Below are positions 1 through 6,659 of a stretch of DNA of 15,832 nucleotides, piece after piece. The stretch's first letter is position 1. Each line of letters starts with the position of its first letter. The notes under the pieces were generated by a model. The model made no database searches. It was not told where the DNA came from and saw nothing but the letters and a program-made list of their open reading frames with translations. A program made the position numbers and the translations under genes. Origin of the DNA: Micrococcaceae bacterium UBA6021 (GTDB taxonomy: Bacteria; Actinomycetota; Actinomycetes; Actinomycetales; Micrococcaceae); assembly GCA_002427975.1 (NCBI GenBank), contig DIZT01000009.1:311-16142 (forward strand). The letters run 5' to 3'.

Positions 1-1162
1 AGGCCGGGGCCTTAGCCCCTTCCGCCTGGCGCTCCTCCACCAGGGTGGACACGGCCGCGAACAGCGGGTGGTCCGGAGCCAGCCCCGTGATCCTGGCGGT
101 AGCATCGGCCGGTGACGACGATGCCAGGATCTGCGCGAGTTCGATCGCCTCGGCGTCGGCCGGGTCGTTGAAACGCAGGGCCGCGGCGATGGCACCCAAC
201 AGGGCCTCGGGCACAATCCCCCGCTCGGCCAGTTCAGCCGCCGGGCCGATAAACCGTTCGTGCCGGCTGAGCTTGCGCATCGGGGCGCGGCCCACCCGGT
301 TCACGGTGTCCGGCAGGTACGGGTTGGAGAACCGGACCAGGATCTTCTGGACGTAGGCTTCCTGATCGTCGTTGCTGAAGCCGTGTTTGGCGACCAGCAG
401 TTGTTTGGTCTCCTCCAGGACCGCGCGGACATCCTCCGCCACGTCCTGGTCGGCCATGGCCTCGGAGATTTTTTCCAGACCGGCCTCAAAACCGAAGTAC
501 GCGGCGGAAGCGTGCCCCGTGTTCACGGTGAAGAGCTTCCGCTCAATGTACGGCGAGAGCTCGTCCACGAAGGTTACGCCAGGAATCACCGGGGCCGCGC
601 CGGCAAAAGGCGTCCGGTCGATGACCCACTCGTAGAAGGTCTCCACCGTGACATCCAGGCCCTGCCCCCGCTCCTGGTTGGGCACGATCCGGTCCACCGC
701 GGTGTTCGCAAACACCGCCGCGGCGTCCAGAGCGCCGGCGGCGTCGTCCCAGAGCCCGGCCACTTCGGCCCGGAGAATGTCCGTGGCGTTGATGGCGTTC
801 TCGCAGGCCATAACCTGCAGCGGCGCCAGCCCGGCAGGCCGCGCCGCGATGCCCTTGGTAATGGCAGGCGCCACGAACTTCAGGATGTGCGGCCCCACGG
901 CGGTGGTGACGATGTCCGCCGTCGCGATCTCCGCAACAAGGGCAGCCTCCTGCGTGCCCGAATTCAGCGCGCGGAAGTTGTCCACCGTCCGGACGGTGGG
1001 GTTCTCCCCCACCTCGTGGACGTTGTAGCTGCCCGCTGCCGCCAGCTGGTCGATGAGCGCGCCCGCGACATCCGCGAACACCACCTCATAGCCGGCCTGG
1101 TGCAGCAGCAGTCCAACAAACCCGCGGCCGATGTTCCCGGCTCCGAAATGCACTGCCTTCAC
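1..1162 (-). CDS. mtlD: Mannitol-1-phosphate 5-dehydrogenase, C-terminal end outside window
   Basis: Cytoplasmic enzyme that oxidises mannitol-1-phosphate to fructose-6-phosphate with NAD+, the step after PTS uptake. The reverse-strand frame starts at a GTG at 1162 and stays open to base 1 (387 codons). The N-terminus reads VKAVHFGAGNIGRGFVG, the Rossmann dinucleotide-binding start typical of MtlD. The stretch RKLFTVNTGHA carries the K-x4-N-x2-H catalytic signature of polyol-specific long-chain dehydrogenases. Family members are about 380 residues (E. coli 382), so the protein is essentially complete and only a short Ala/Lys-rich tail and the stop are missing. The GTG shares one base with the mtlA stop (TAGTG), so translation is probably coupled. 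The long plus-strand open frame over the same bases is its antisense shadow. Start codon choice is supported by the family N-terminus. Confidence 0.95.
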   Translation of the reverse strand, partial: MKAVHFGAGNIGRGFVGLLLHQAGYEVVFADVAGALIDQLAAAGSYNVHEVGENPTVRTVDNFRALNSGTQEAALVAEIATADIVTTAVGPHILKFVAPAITKGIAARPAGLAPLQVMACENAINATDILRAEVAGLWDDAAGALDAAAVFANTAVDRIVPNQERGQGLDVTVETFYEWVIDRTPFAGAAPVIPGVTFVDELSPYIERKLFTVNTGHASAAYFGFEAGLEKISEAMADQDVAEDVRAVLEETKQLLVAKHGFSNDDQEAYVQKILVRFSNPYLPDTVNRVGRAPMRKLSRHERFIGPAAELAERGIVPEALLGAIAAALRFNDPADAEAIELAQILASSSPADATARITGLAPDHPLFAAVSTLVEERQAEGAKAPA

Positions 1163-3204
1163 TACGCGTTCACCTTTCCGAACAGGGCCAGGACTTCCTC
1201 AACCGACGTGGCTTCTTCCAACTGGGCAACCTGGGCCTTGTTGGTGAAGACCTTCGCGATGGAGGAGAGGATGTGGAGGTGTTCGTTGTTGATTCCGGCC
1301 ACGCCCACCACGAACTTGACCTGCTTGCCGTTCCAGTCGATGCCGTCCGGGTAGCGGATCACGGTAACCGCGGACTTTATGATGTGGTCCTTGGCCGCGT
1401 TGGTTCCGTGCGGGATCGCCAGGAAGCTGCCCATGTAGGTGGACACGGATTCCTCGCGTTCGTGCATGGCCGCGATGTAGTCCTGGTCCACGGCGCCGCG
1501 TTCCAGCAGGAGCCGGCCGGCTTCGTCGATCGCGGCGTCGCGGGTGGTGGCGGTGCCGGCCAGGATGACGCTGCCGGCCACCAGGATGTCGGAAGGCCCG
1601 ACGGCGGCTGGTTCCGCGCCGCTGTCAGCGGCGGAAGCCGCGTCAACCGGGGCACTGGCAACGTGGGCGCCGTGGCCGGCGGGAGCACCGGCGTCGGGAG
1701 CACCTTCGGTGTTCTGCTCCCTGACCAGCTCCACAATCTCGTCGTACCGCGGGCTGTTCATGAAGTTGTCCACGGAGAAGTGGGCGGCGCTGGAGGTGGC
1801 AGGTTTGGCGCGTTCGGTCAGGTCCTGGTGGGTGATCACGACGTCGTACGTGTCACTGAGGTTGGCGATCGCCGCATTGGTGACCTTGACCTCCGGGAAC
1901 CCGGCAGCCTTGATCTTGTTCCGCAGCACCGAGGCGCCCATTGCGCTGGAGCCCATGCCGGCGTCGCACGCGAACACGATGTTCCTGATGGGGCCGGCCA
2001 GGACAGCCGTTCCCACGCCGCCACCCCCGCCTGCACCAGCGCCGGTCAGCATTGAGGAGACGGAGCTCTTTTTGCCCTTCATCTCCTCCATCTTGGACGT
2101 GGCGTCGTTCAGGTCCACCTCGTCGCTGTGCTTGGTGGTCTTCAGGATCACGGAGGCCACCAGGAAGGAGACCGAGGTGGCGAGCACTACCGAGAGGATC
2201 ACCCCGACGTAGCTGTCACGGGAGGTCTGGGCGAGCACCGCGATGATTGAGCCAGGTGCCGCCGGTGCGACCAGGCCGGAGTTGGTCAAGGCCAGGGTTG
2301 CAATCCCTGTCATACCGCCGGCGATTGAGGCGAGGATCAGCAGCGGGCGCATCAGGACGTAGGGGAAGTAGATTTCGTGGATGCCGCCGAGGAAGTGGAT
2401 GATCGCGGCGCCCGGTGCCGAAGCCTTGGCTATGCCCTTCCCGAAGAACATGTAGGCCAGCAGGATGCCCAGGCCGGGGCCGGGGTTGGCCTCGAGCAGG
2501 AACAGGATGGACTTGCCCTGTGCCAGTGACTGCTGGATGCCCAGCGGTGTCAGCACGCCGTGGTTGATGGCGTTGTTGAGGAACAGCACCTTGGCGGGCT
2601 CGATGAAAATACTGGTGAGGGGAAGCAGGCCGTTGTTGACCAGGAACTGGACCACGTTGCCGGCGCCGGTACTGAAGGCCTGGACCAGCGGGGAGATGCC
2701 GTAGAAGCCCAGCATCGCGAGCAGCCCACCCCAGATGCCGGCGGAGAAGTTGTTGACCAGCATCTCGAAGCCCGGGCGGATTTTTCCCTCCCACAGGGTG
2801 TCGATCTTCTTTATGGTCCAGCCGCCGAGGGGGCCCATGATCATGGCGCCGATGAACATCGGAATGCCGGCGCCCACAATGACGCCCATGGTGCCGATGG
2901 CGCCCACTACGCCGCCGCGGACGTCGTAGACCATCCGGCCGCCGGTGTAGGCAATCAGGAGCGGCAGCAGATAGGTGATCATGGGGCCGACGAGGCCCCC
3001 GTTGGGTGCGCCCGCGGCGTTGGTGCCGAAGCCGCCGAGCTGCGGGACCGGGATCCAGCCCTTCTCAATGAAGAGGGCCGTGATGAGCCCCCACGCGATG
3101 AACGCGCCAATGTTGGGCATGATCATTCCGGACAGGAACGTCCCGAACTTCTGGACGCCGACCCGCAGGCTGGTGCGGGGTTTTGCAACTGTCTGCGTTG
3201 CCAT
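1162..3204 (-). CDS. mtlA: PTS mannitol permease, fused EIICBA
   Basis: Membrane transporter that imports mannitol while phosphorylating it to mannitol-1-phosphate, using phosphate from HPr. 680 residues (E. coli MtlA 637). Residues about 15-355 form the membrane IIC domain with many hydrophobic segments and the conserved GGIHEIYFPYVLM motif (Glu277). After a linker with a poly-Gly run (about 388-398), IIB starts near 405 with phospho-acceptor Cys413 in FACDAGMGSSAMG. A second Ala/Gly/Pro/His linker (about 500-535) leads to IIA, with phospho-acceptor His599 in LAIPHGT. All three domains and both phosphorylation sites are intact. The extra length against E. coli lies largely in the two linkers. 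The start is supported by AGGA six bases upstream (3211-3214). It sits 49 bp after the TetR-family gene and overlaps mtlD by one base, indicating one operon. Confidence 0.96.
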   Translation of the reverse strand: MATQTVAKPRTSLRVGVQKFGTFLSGMIMPNIGAFIAWGLITALFIEKGWIPVPQLGGFGTNAAGAPNGGLVGPMITYLLPLLIAYTGGRMVYDVRGGVVGAIGTMGVIVGAGIPMFIGAMIMGPLGGWTIKKIDTLWEGKIRPGFEMLVNNFSAGIWGGLLAMLGFYGISPLVQAFSTGAGNVVQFLVNNGLLPLTSIFIEPAKVLFLNNAINHGVLTPLGIQQSLAQGKSILFLLEANPGPGLGILLAYMFFGKGIAKASAPGAAIIHFLGGIHEIYFPYVLMRPLLILASIAGGMTGIATLALTNSGLVAPAAPGSIIAVLAQTSRDSYVGVILSVVLATSVSFLVASVILKTTKHSDEVDLNDATSKMEEMKGKKSSVSSMLTGAGAGGGGGVGTAVLAGPIRNIVFACDAGMGSSAMGASVLRNKIKAAGFPEVKVTNAAIANLSDTYDVVITHQDLTERAKPATSSAAHFSVDNFMNSPRYDEIVELVREQNTEGAPDAGAPAGHGAHVASAPVDAASAADSGAEPAAVGPSDILVAGSVILAGTATTRDAAIDEAGRLLLERGAVDQDYIAAMHEREESVSTYMGSFLAIPHGTNAAKDHIIKSAVTVIRYPDGIDWNGKQVKFVVGVAGINNEHLHILSSIAKVFTNKAQVAQLEEATSVEEVLALFGKVNA

Positions 3205-3223
3205 GTGATTTCCTAACCGTCAT

Positions 3224-3241
3224 TCCTGCTGCTGTGCAGGA
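3224..3241 (-). other. Small intercistronic hairpin between the TetR-family gene and mtlA
   Basis: TCCTGC (3224-3229) and GCAGGA (3236-3241) form a perfect 6-bp stem with a 6-nt loop in the 49-bp gap between the regulator and mtlA. It could be an RNA-processing or attenuation element that allows different expression of regulator and permease, but a stem this short also arises by chance. No U tract follows. Confidence 0.25.
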
Positions 3242-3253
3242 TGGGTCCGATAT

Positions 3254-3982
3254 TTACGACGACGTGCTGGTGGAGATTCGGTGAAGCCATTCGAGGAACA
3301 GTTTGAGTTCCGAGCTTGAGAGCTGGTCTGAGTGCGATGCCTGAAGCGCGGCATTCAAGGCAATCGCTGCCACCACCACCGAGGACTTTCCGGAGTCTTC
3401 CGGGGGGGCCCCTTCGGCTTGCGCCACAGACACCGCGAAGATCATGGCGTCCCGGGTCATGGTGGACAGTTCAAGGTTCCGCTCGGCGGCGGATTCCGCA
3501 ATCAGCATCAAGGTCACACCCACGTTGGCGGCCAGGATGGACCTGGCTGCTTCGCGCGGCTGGACGTTCAGCTGGCCCGCTGCCGCTGCCTTGTTCAGCA
3601 TCTCCTCCATCAGGGCCTCGGCATCAGCAACGATGGCGGGGCGGCTTTCCGGGCGAATATTGCCGAACATCACCAGGTACAGTTCCGGCTGTTTGAGCCC
3701 GAACTCCACGTGGTTATCCCACATCCGCCGGATGTCCTCCAGCGGATTTCCGGACGGGGCGAAGTCCCTTTCGCCAGCAACGTACTCCTCAAAACCTGCG
3801 GCGACGACGGCGTCGAAAAGACCTTCCTTGTCACCGAAGTGGTGGTACAGCGTGGGCGCCGTGACCCCCGCCAACTGCGTGATCTGGCGGGTGGACACGG
3901 ATGCTCCCGCGGAATTTGCCAGCAACTCGGCCGCTGCACGCAACAGGCGCATTTTGGGGGGAAACTGGCCATCCAAACTCAT
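3254..3982 (-). CDS. TetR-family transcriptional regulator of the mannitol PTS divergon
   Basis: DNA-binding repressor-type regulator, 242 residues. Residues about 10-60 form the TetR N-terminal domain. The helix-turn-helix is at about 29-50 (STRQITQLAGVTAPTLYHHFG), followed by the usual DKEGLFDAVV helix. The remaining alpha-helical domain would bind a ligand that I cannot identify. It is the first gene of the run leading to mtlA and mtlD, and it diverges from ptsI across a 161-bp region holding a perfect palindrome. That context suggests autoregulation plus control of mannitol uptake and possibly the general PTS proteins. This is inference: classical mannitol operons use MtlR-type regulators. 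The ATG at 3982 follows TAGGGT by 7 nt on its strand, so the transcript may be leaderless. Family assignment is strong; target and ligand are inferred. Confidence 0.9.
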   Translation of the reverse strand: MSLDGQFPPKMRLLRAAAELLANSAGASVSTRQITQLAGVTAPTLYHHFGDKEGLFDAVVAAGFEEYVAGERDFAPSGNPLEDIRRMWDNHVEFGLKQPELYLVMFGNIRPESRPAIVADAEALMEEMLNKAAAAGQLNVQPREAARSILAANVGVTLMLIAESAAERNLELSTMTRDAMIFAVSVAQAEGAPPEDSGKSSVVVAAIALNAALQASHSDQLSSSELKLFLEWLHRISTSTSS

Positions 3983-3989
3983 AGCCGCT

Positions 3990-4019
3990 ACCCTATCACC
4001 TATAGCATTGCTATATGAA
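3990..4019 (-). promoter_or_regulatory. Candidate promoter of the TetR-family/mtlA/mtlD operon
   Basis: On the minus strand a -10-like TAGGGT (complement of 3990-3995) ends 7 nt before the ATG. A weaker -35-like TTCATA (complement of 4014-4019) lies 18 bp upstream of it. Such close -10 spacing fits a leaderless transcript. The palindrome at 4001-4015 falls inside the spacer and touches the -35. The -35 is only a 4 of 6 match to TTGACA. Confidence 0.45.
4001..4015. promoter_or_regulatory. Perfect 7-1-7 palindrome, probable TetR-family operator
   Basis: TATAGCA-T-TGCTATA is a perfect inverted repeat in an AT-rich patch of an otherwise GC-rich region. Its size and symmetry fit a TetR-family operator. 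It lies in the spacer of the regulator's own promoter and overlaps the -35 (4008-4013) of the divergent ptsI promoter, so one bound dimer could block both. Binding by the adjacent regulator is inferred from position only. Confidence 0.65.
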
Positions 4020-4035
4020 CTGAATCACATACAAT
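4008..4035 (+). promoter_or_regulatory. Candidate ptsI promoter
   Basis: A -35-like TTGCTA (4008-4013), 16-bp spacer and -10-like TACAAT (4030-4035) precede ptsI. Transcription from here would give a leader of roughly 100 nt. The -35 overlaps the palindrome and the spacer is filled by the CRP-like box. Confidence 0.55.
4014..4029. promoter_or_regulatory. CRP/GlxR-like box
   Basis: TATGA-N6-TCACA matches the CRP/GlxR consensus TGTGA-N6-TCACA at 9 of 10 fixed positions. It sits between the -35 and -10 of the candidate ptsI promoter, and also overlaps the -35 of the divergent promoter, where a bound CRP-type protein would be expected to repress. Such sites commonly control sugar PTS genes in actinobacteria; here the evidence is sequence match only. 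Confidence 0.4.
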
Positions 4036-4080
4036 TTTTTCAGGCACGTTTCCGCCCTCGCACATAGTTGTCGCGGCGGC

Positions 4081-4097
4081 CCCGGCATGGCGCCGGG
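4081..4097 (+). other. Hairpin in the ptsI leader
   Basis: CCCGGC (4081-4086) and GCCGGG (4092-4097) form a perfect 6-bp GC stem with a 5-nt loop about 45 nt before the ptsI start. It may affect stability or translation of the leader. No known riboswitch is recognised here. Confidence 0.3.
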
Positions 4098-4143
4098 ATA
4101 AACCTAGGCGGGCCTGGCTACCGGCAGAGAACGAGGACCTTCA

Positions 4144-5829
4144 GTGCAGACCTTCCCAGGAGTAGGCGTCAGCCCCGGCCGCATCATCGGAACCGTCCGG
4201 CAGATGCCCAAACCGATCAGCGAACCCCCCGCAGGCGAGCAGTTGGCTGGCGATACCTCCGCCGAAGAGGCCACCGCGGGGCTCAAGGCAGCAGCGGCCG
4301 CCGTCCATGACGAGCTCAAAACCCGCGCGGAAACGGCCAGCGGCGACGGCAAGGCGGTGCTGGAGGCCACGGCGCTGATGGCCAAGGACACCATGCTCCT
4401 GAAGAACGCCGCCAAGCTGATAGGCCGCGGCACGTCAGCGCAACGCGCCATCTGGGAGGCAGGCGCCTCGGTCTCCGAAATGCTCCACAACCTCGGCGGC
4501 TACATGGCCGAACGCGCCACCGACGTCCTGGACGTCCGTGCCCGGATCGTCGCTGAGCTGCGGGGCGTCCCCGCCCCGGGCATCCCCTCCGCCAGCACCC
4601 CGTTCATCCTCGTGGCCGAAGACCTGGCCCCGGCGGACACCGCCACACTGGACCCCGAAAAGGTGCTGGCCCTGGTTACTGCCGGCGGCGGACCGCAGTC
4701 CCACACCGCGATCATTGCCCGCTCCCTGGGCCTGCCCGCCGTCGTTGCAGCAGCCGGCGTGGACGAGCTGGCCGACGGCACCGAGGTATACGTCGACGGT
4801 GCCGCAGGATCCATCACCACGGACCCGGATGACTCCCAGCGTGCCGCCGCCGAAGCCTGGGCCACCAACGCGTCCCTGCTGGCCGTGTTTGACGGCAAGG
4901 GCGCGACGGCGGACGGCCACCTGGTGCCGCTGCTCGCCAATGTGGGCGGCGGCAAGGACGCCGTGGCAGCTGCCGGCCTCAACGCGCAGGGCGTGGGGCT
5001 GTTCCGCACGGAGTTCTGCTTCCTGGAACGCGATACTGAACCCACCGTGGAAGAGCAGGCCGCCGCGTACAAGAGCGTGTTCGACGCCTTCCCCGGCAAG
5101 AAAGTTGTCCTGCGCACCCTGGATGCGGGGGCGGACAAGCCCCTGCCGTTCCTGACAGACGCCACCGAACCCAACCCGGCCCTCGGCGTCCGCGGCTACC
5201 GCACCGACTTCACCAGCCCGGGCGTTCTGGACCGCCAGCTGCAGGCAATCGCCCTGGCCGAGAAGGACTCGGAGGCTGACGTCTGGGTCATGGCCCCGAT
5301 GATTTCCACCGCGGAGGAAGCAGCCCATTTCGCCTCGATGTGCACCGCTGCCGGGATCACCAACCCTGGCGTGATGGTGGAGGTGCCGTCCGCGGCGCTC
5401 ACCGCCGAATCGATCCTGCGCGAGGTGGGCTTCGCAAGCCTGGGCACCAACGACCTCACCCAGTACGCCATGGCGGCCGACCGCCAGCTGGGCCCCCTGG
5501 CCAACCTGAACACCCCGTGGCAGCCGGCCGTGCTGCGCCTGGTGGGATTGACCGTGGAGGGTTCCCGCGCGGAAGGCAATAACAAACCCGTGGGCGTCTG
5601 CGGTGAGGCGGCAGCTGACCCGGCCCTCGCCGTCGTACTTACCGGGCTGGGCGTGAACACACTGTCCATGACTGCACGGTCTCTGGCCGCGGTGGCTGCG
5701 GTGCTGAAGACCGTCACGCTGGCCGAGGCGCAGCAGCTGGCCAAGCTGGCACTGTCCGCACCCAGCGCCACCGAGGCCCGGGCCTGGGTACGGGAAAAAC
5801 TGCCCGTCCTCGAACAACTCGGCCTCTGA
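4144..5829 (+). CDS. ptsI: Phosphoenolpyruvate-protein phosphotransferase, PTS Enzyme I
   Basis: Soluble general PTS enzyme that takes phosphate from phosphoenolpyruvate and passes it to HPr. 561 residues (E. coli 575). The N-terminal part has the HPr-binding helical domain (about 30-140) and the swivelling phosphohistidine domain with active-site His187 in GGGPQSHTAIIARS. The C-terminal PEP-binding barrel (about 250-530) shows GVGLFRTEF (283-291), ASLGTNDLTQYAMAADR (431-447) and active-site Cys486 in VGVCGEAAADP. All key residues are present. The start is GTG at 4144, with GAGGA at 4133-4137 six bases upstream. It diverges from the TetR/mtlA/mtlD operon and is followed 46 bp later by ptsH in the same direction. 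The large antisense open frame over it is a codon-bias shadow. Confidence 0.97.
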   Translation: MQTFPGVGVSPGRIIGTVRQMPKPISEPPAGEQLAGDTSAEEATAGLKAAAAAVHDELKTRAETASGDGKAVLEATALMAKDTMLLKNAAKLIGRGTSAQRAIWEAGASVSEMLHNLGGYMAERATDVLDVRARIVAELRGVPAPGIPSASTPFILVAEDLAPADTATLDPEKVLALVTAGGGPQSHTAIIARSLGLPAVVAAAGVDELADGTEVYVDGAAGSITTDPDDSQRAAAEAWATNASLLAVFDGKGATADGHLVPLLANVGGGKDAVAAAGLNAQGVGLFRTEFCFLERDTEPTVEEQAAAYKSVFDAFPGKKVVLRTLDAGADKPLPFLTDATEPNPALGVRGYRTDFTSPGVLDRQLQAIALAEKDSEADVWVMAPMISTAEEAAHFASMCTAAGITNPGVMVEVPSAALTAESILREVGFASLGTNDLTQYAMAADRQLGPLANLNTPWQPAVLRLVGLTVEGSRAEGNNKPVGVCGEAAADPALAVVLTGLGVNTLSMTARSLAAVAAVLKTVTLAEAQQLAKLALSAPSATEARAWVREKLPVLEQLGL

Positions 5830-5875
5830 CCACCCGCCCTCAACCACCGCTTACGAAGCACCACCAGGAGGAATC

Positions 5876-6154
5876 ATGCCCGAACGCATCGCCACCATCG
5901 CCAGCCGCTCCGGCCTGCACGCGCGCCCCGCCGCGCTTTTTGCGGAAGCAGCCGGAGAGGTGGGAGTGGATGTCACCATTGCCATGCAGGGCGACCCGGA
6001 GGACGACGCACTGGACGCTGCGAGCATCCTGTCGCTGATGACCCTGGGCGCCGCCAAGGGCGATGTTGTGGTGCTCCGTGCCGAAGGTGACGGCGCCGAC
6101 GCGGCACTGGATTCGCTGGTCAAGCTCCTGGAAACGGATCTCGACGCCGAATAA
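5876..6154 (+). CDS. ptsH: Phosphocarrier protein HPr
   Basis: Small soluble PTS carrier that accepts phosphate from EI and donates it to EIIA domains such as that of MtlA. 92 residues, the usual HPr size. The active-site His15 lies in SRSGLHARPAA. Ser50 in DAASILSLMTLG aligns with the regulatory Ser46 region of Firmicute HPr, but no HPr kinase is in the window, so regulatory phosphorylation should not be assumed. A strong AGGAGG (5866-5871) sits four bases before the ATG. It follows ptsI by 46 bp with no terminator-like hairpin between, so the two are probably co-transcribed. Confidence 0.96.
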   Translation: MPERIATIASRSGLHARPAALFAEAAGEVGVDVTIAMQGDPEDDALDAASILSLMTLGAAKGDVVVLRAEGDGADAALDSLVKLLETDLDAE

Positions 6155-6178
6155 GGCACTCCGAATAGGCACGACGCC

Positions 6179-6204
6179 GGAGCGCGCCTCACGCGGTGCG
6201 CTCC
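6179..6204 (+). terminator. Hairpin after ptsH, candidate terminator
   Basis: GGAGCGCGCC (6179-6188) pairs with GGTGCGCTCC (6195-6204), a 10-bp stem with one G-T wobble and a 6-nt loop, 24 nt after the ptsH stop. There is no U tract, which is common for actinobacterial terminators. The position at the end of the ptsI-ptsH unit supports the call. Confidence 0.55.
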
Positions 6205-6226
6205 AGGCCGCGCGGGCTGGCCGGGC

Positions 6227-6232
6227 TAGGCT
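6227..6232 (+). promoter_or_regulatory. -10 element for a leaderless transcript
   Basis: TAGGCT ends 6 nt before the ATG at 6239 and no Shine-Dalgarno sequence is visible. This is the usual layout of leaderless genes in actinobacteria. No convincing -35 was found. Confidence 0.5.
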
Positions 6233-6238
6233 GTTGGC

Positions 6239-6634
6239 ATGGCACTGATTGCTCCCAGGATGACTGCCGGCCTGCCGGCCGAGGACGCAGGGAAACTGCA
6301 GCGGGCGCTGGAAGGCGGCCACGACATCACCGTTTTTGTGGACGGCACCGTCCACCGCCTGACGCCCCAGGCGAGGGACGCCGTCGTGGATCTCCTCAGC
6401 CGGTTCGGCCGCGGCGAAGCAGTGACCGTCAGCAGTGTGGAGGAGATGCTCACGACGTCCCGGGCCGCCGAGCTTGCCGGGATTTCGCACACGTACCTGC
6501 GCAACATGACCGATCGCGGTGAGATCCCGGTGGAATACCGCGGCACGCACCGCCGGATCAGGCTGGCGGCCATCATGGCCTGGCTGGACCAGCAAAAGAA
6601 GCTTGATCAGCAAAAGAAGCCAGCGCAGGCCTAG
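6239..6634 (+). CDS. Excisionase-family helix-turn-helix protein, antitoxin-like
   Basis: DNA-binding protein of 131 residues. The C-terminal half has a MerR/excisionase-type winged helix: LTTSRAAELAGISHTYLRNM (about 70-89), then GEIPVEYRGTHRRIRLAAIMAWL. This signature (TTSRAAELAGIS...GTHRRI) is typical of excisionase-family proteins that often act as antitoxins next to PIN-domain toxins. No PIN gene follows: the next gene is the convergent PucR regulator only 25 bp away. The N-terminal 65 residues resemble the small alpha/beta extension seen in such antitoxin-like proteins. The tail has a duplicated LDQQKK, encoded by two identical 13-nt copies 18 nt apart. It could be a solitary regulator or an orphan antitoxin. 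No integrase or phage gene is nearby, so a true excisionase role is unlikely. Confidence 0.8.
   Translation: MALIAPRMTAGLPAEDAGKLQRALEGGHDITVFVDGTVHRLTPQARDAVVDLLSRFGRGEAVTVSSVEEMLTTSRAAELAGISHTYLRNMTDRGEIPVEYRGTHRRIRLAAIMAWLDQQKKLDQQKKPAQA
6590..6620 (+). repeat. In-frame tandem duplication in the HTH gene tail
   Basis: CAGCAAAAGAAGC occurs at 6590-6602 and 6608-6620, an 18-nt period encoding LDQQKK twice. The A-rich codons contrast with the GC-rich gene, which suggests recent slippage duplication at the C-terminus. Confidence 0.7.
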
Positions 6635-6659
6635 GCCCGGGGAAGCTAGTCCGAAAAGG

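Noticed and set aside
260-1354. Long plus-strand open frame (364 codons) over mtlD
   Set aside because: Antisense shadow of mtlD created by high-GC codon bias; its translation is Arg/His/Gly-rich with no recognisable motif, while the reverse strand encodes an intact family member.
4435-5847. Long minus-strand open frame (470 codons) over ptsI
   Set aside because: Antisense shadow of ptsI; composition is atypical and no domain is visible.
5876-6154. HPr Ser50 as a kinase-controlled switch
   Set aside because: The serine aligns with Firmicute Ser46, but actinobacteria generally lack HPr kinase and none is in the window.
6239-6634. Prophage or integrative element marked by an excisionase
   Set aside because: No integrase, attachment repeat or tRNA is nearby and base composition is like the neighbours; the fold is widely used outside mobile elements.
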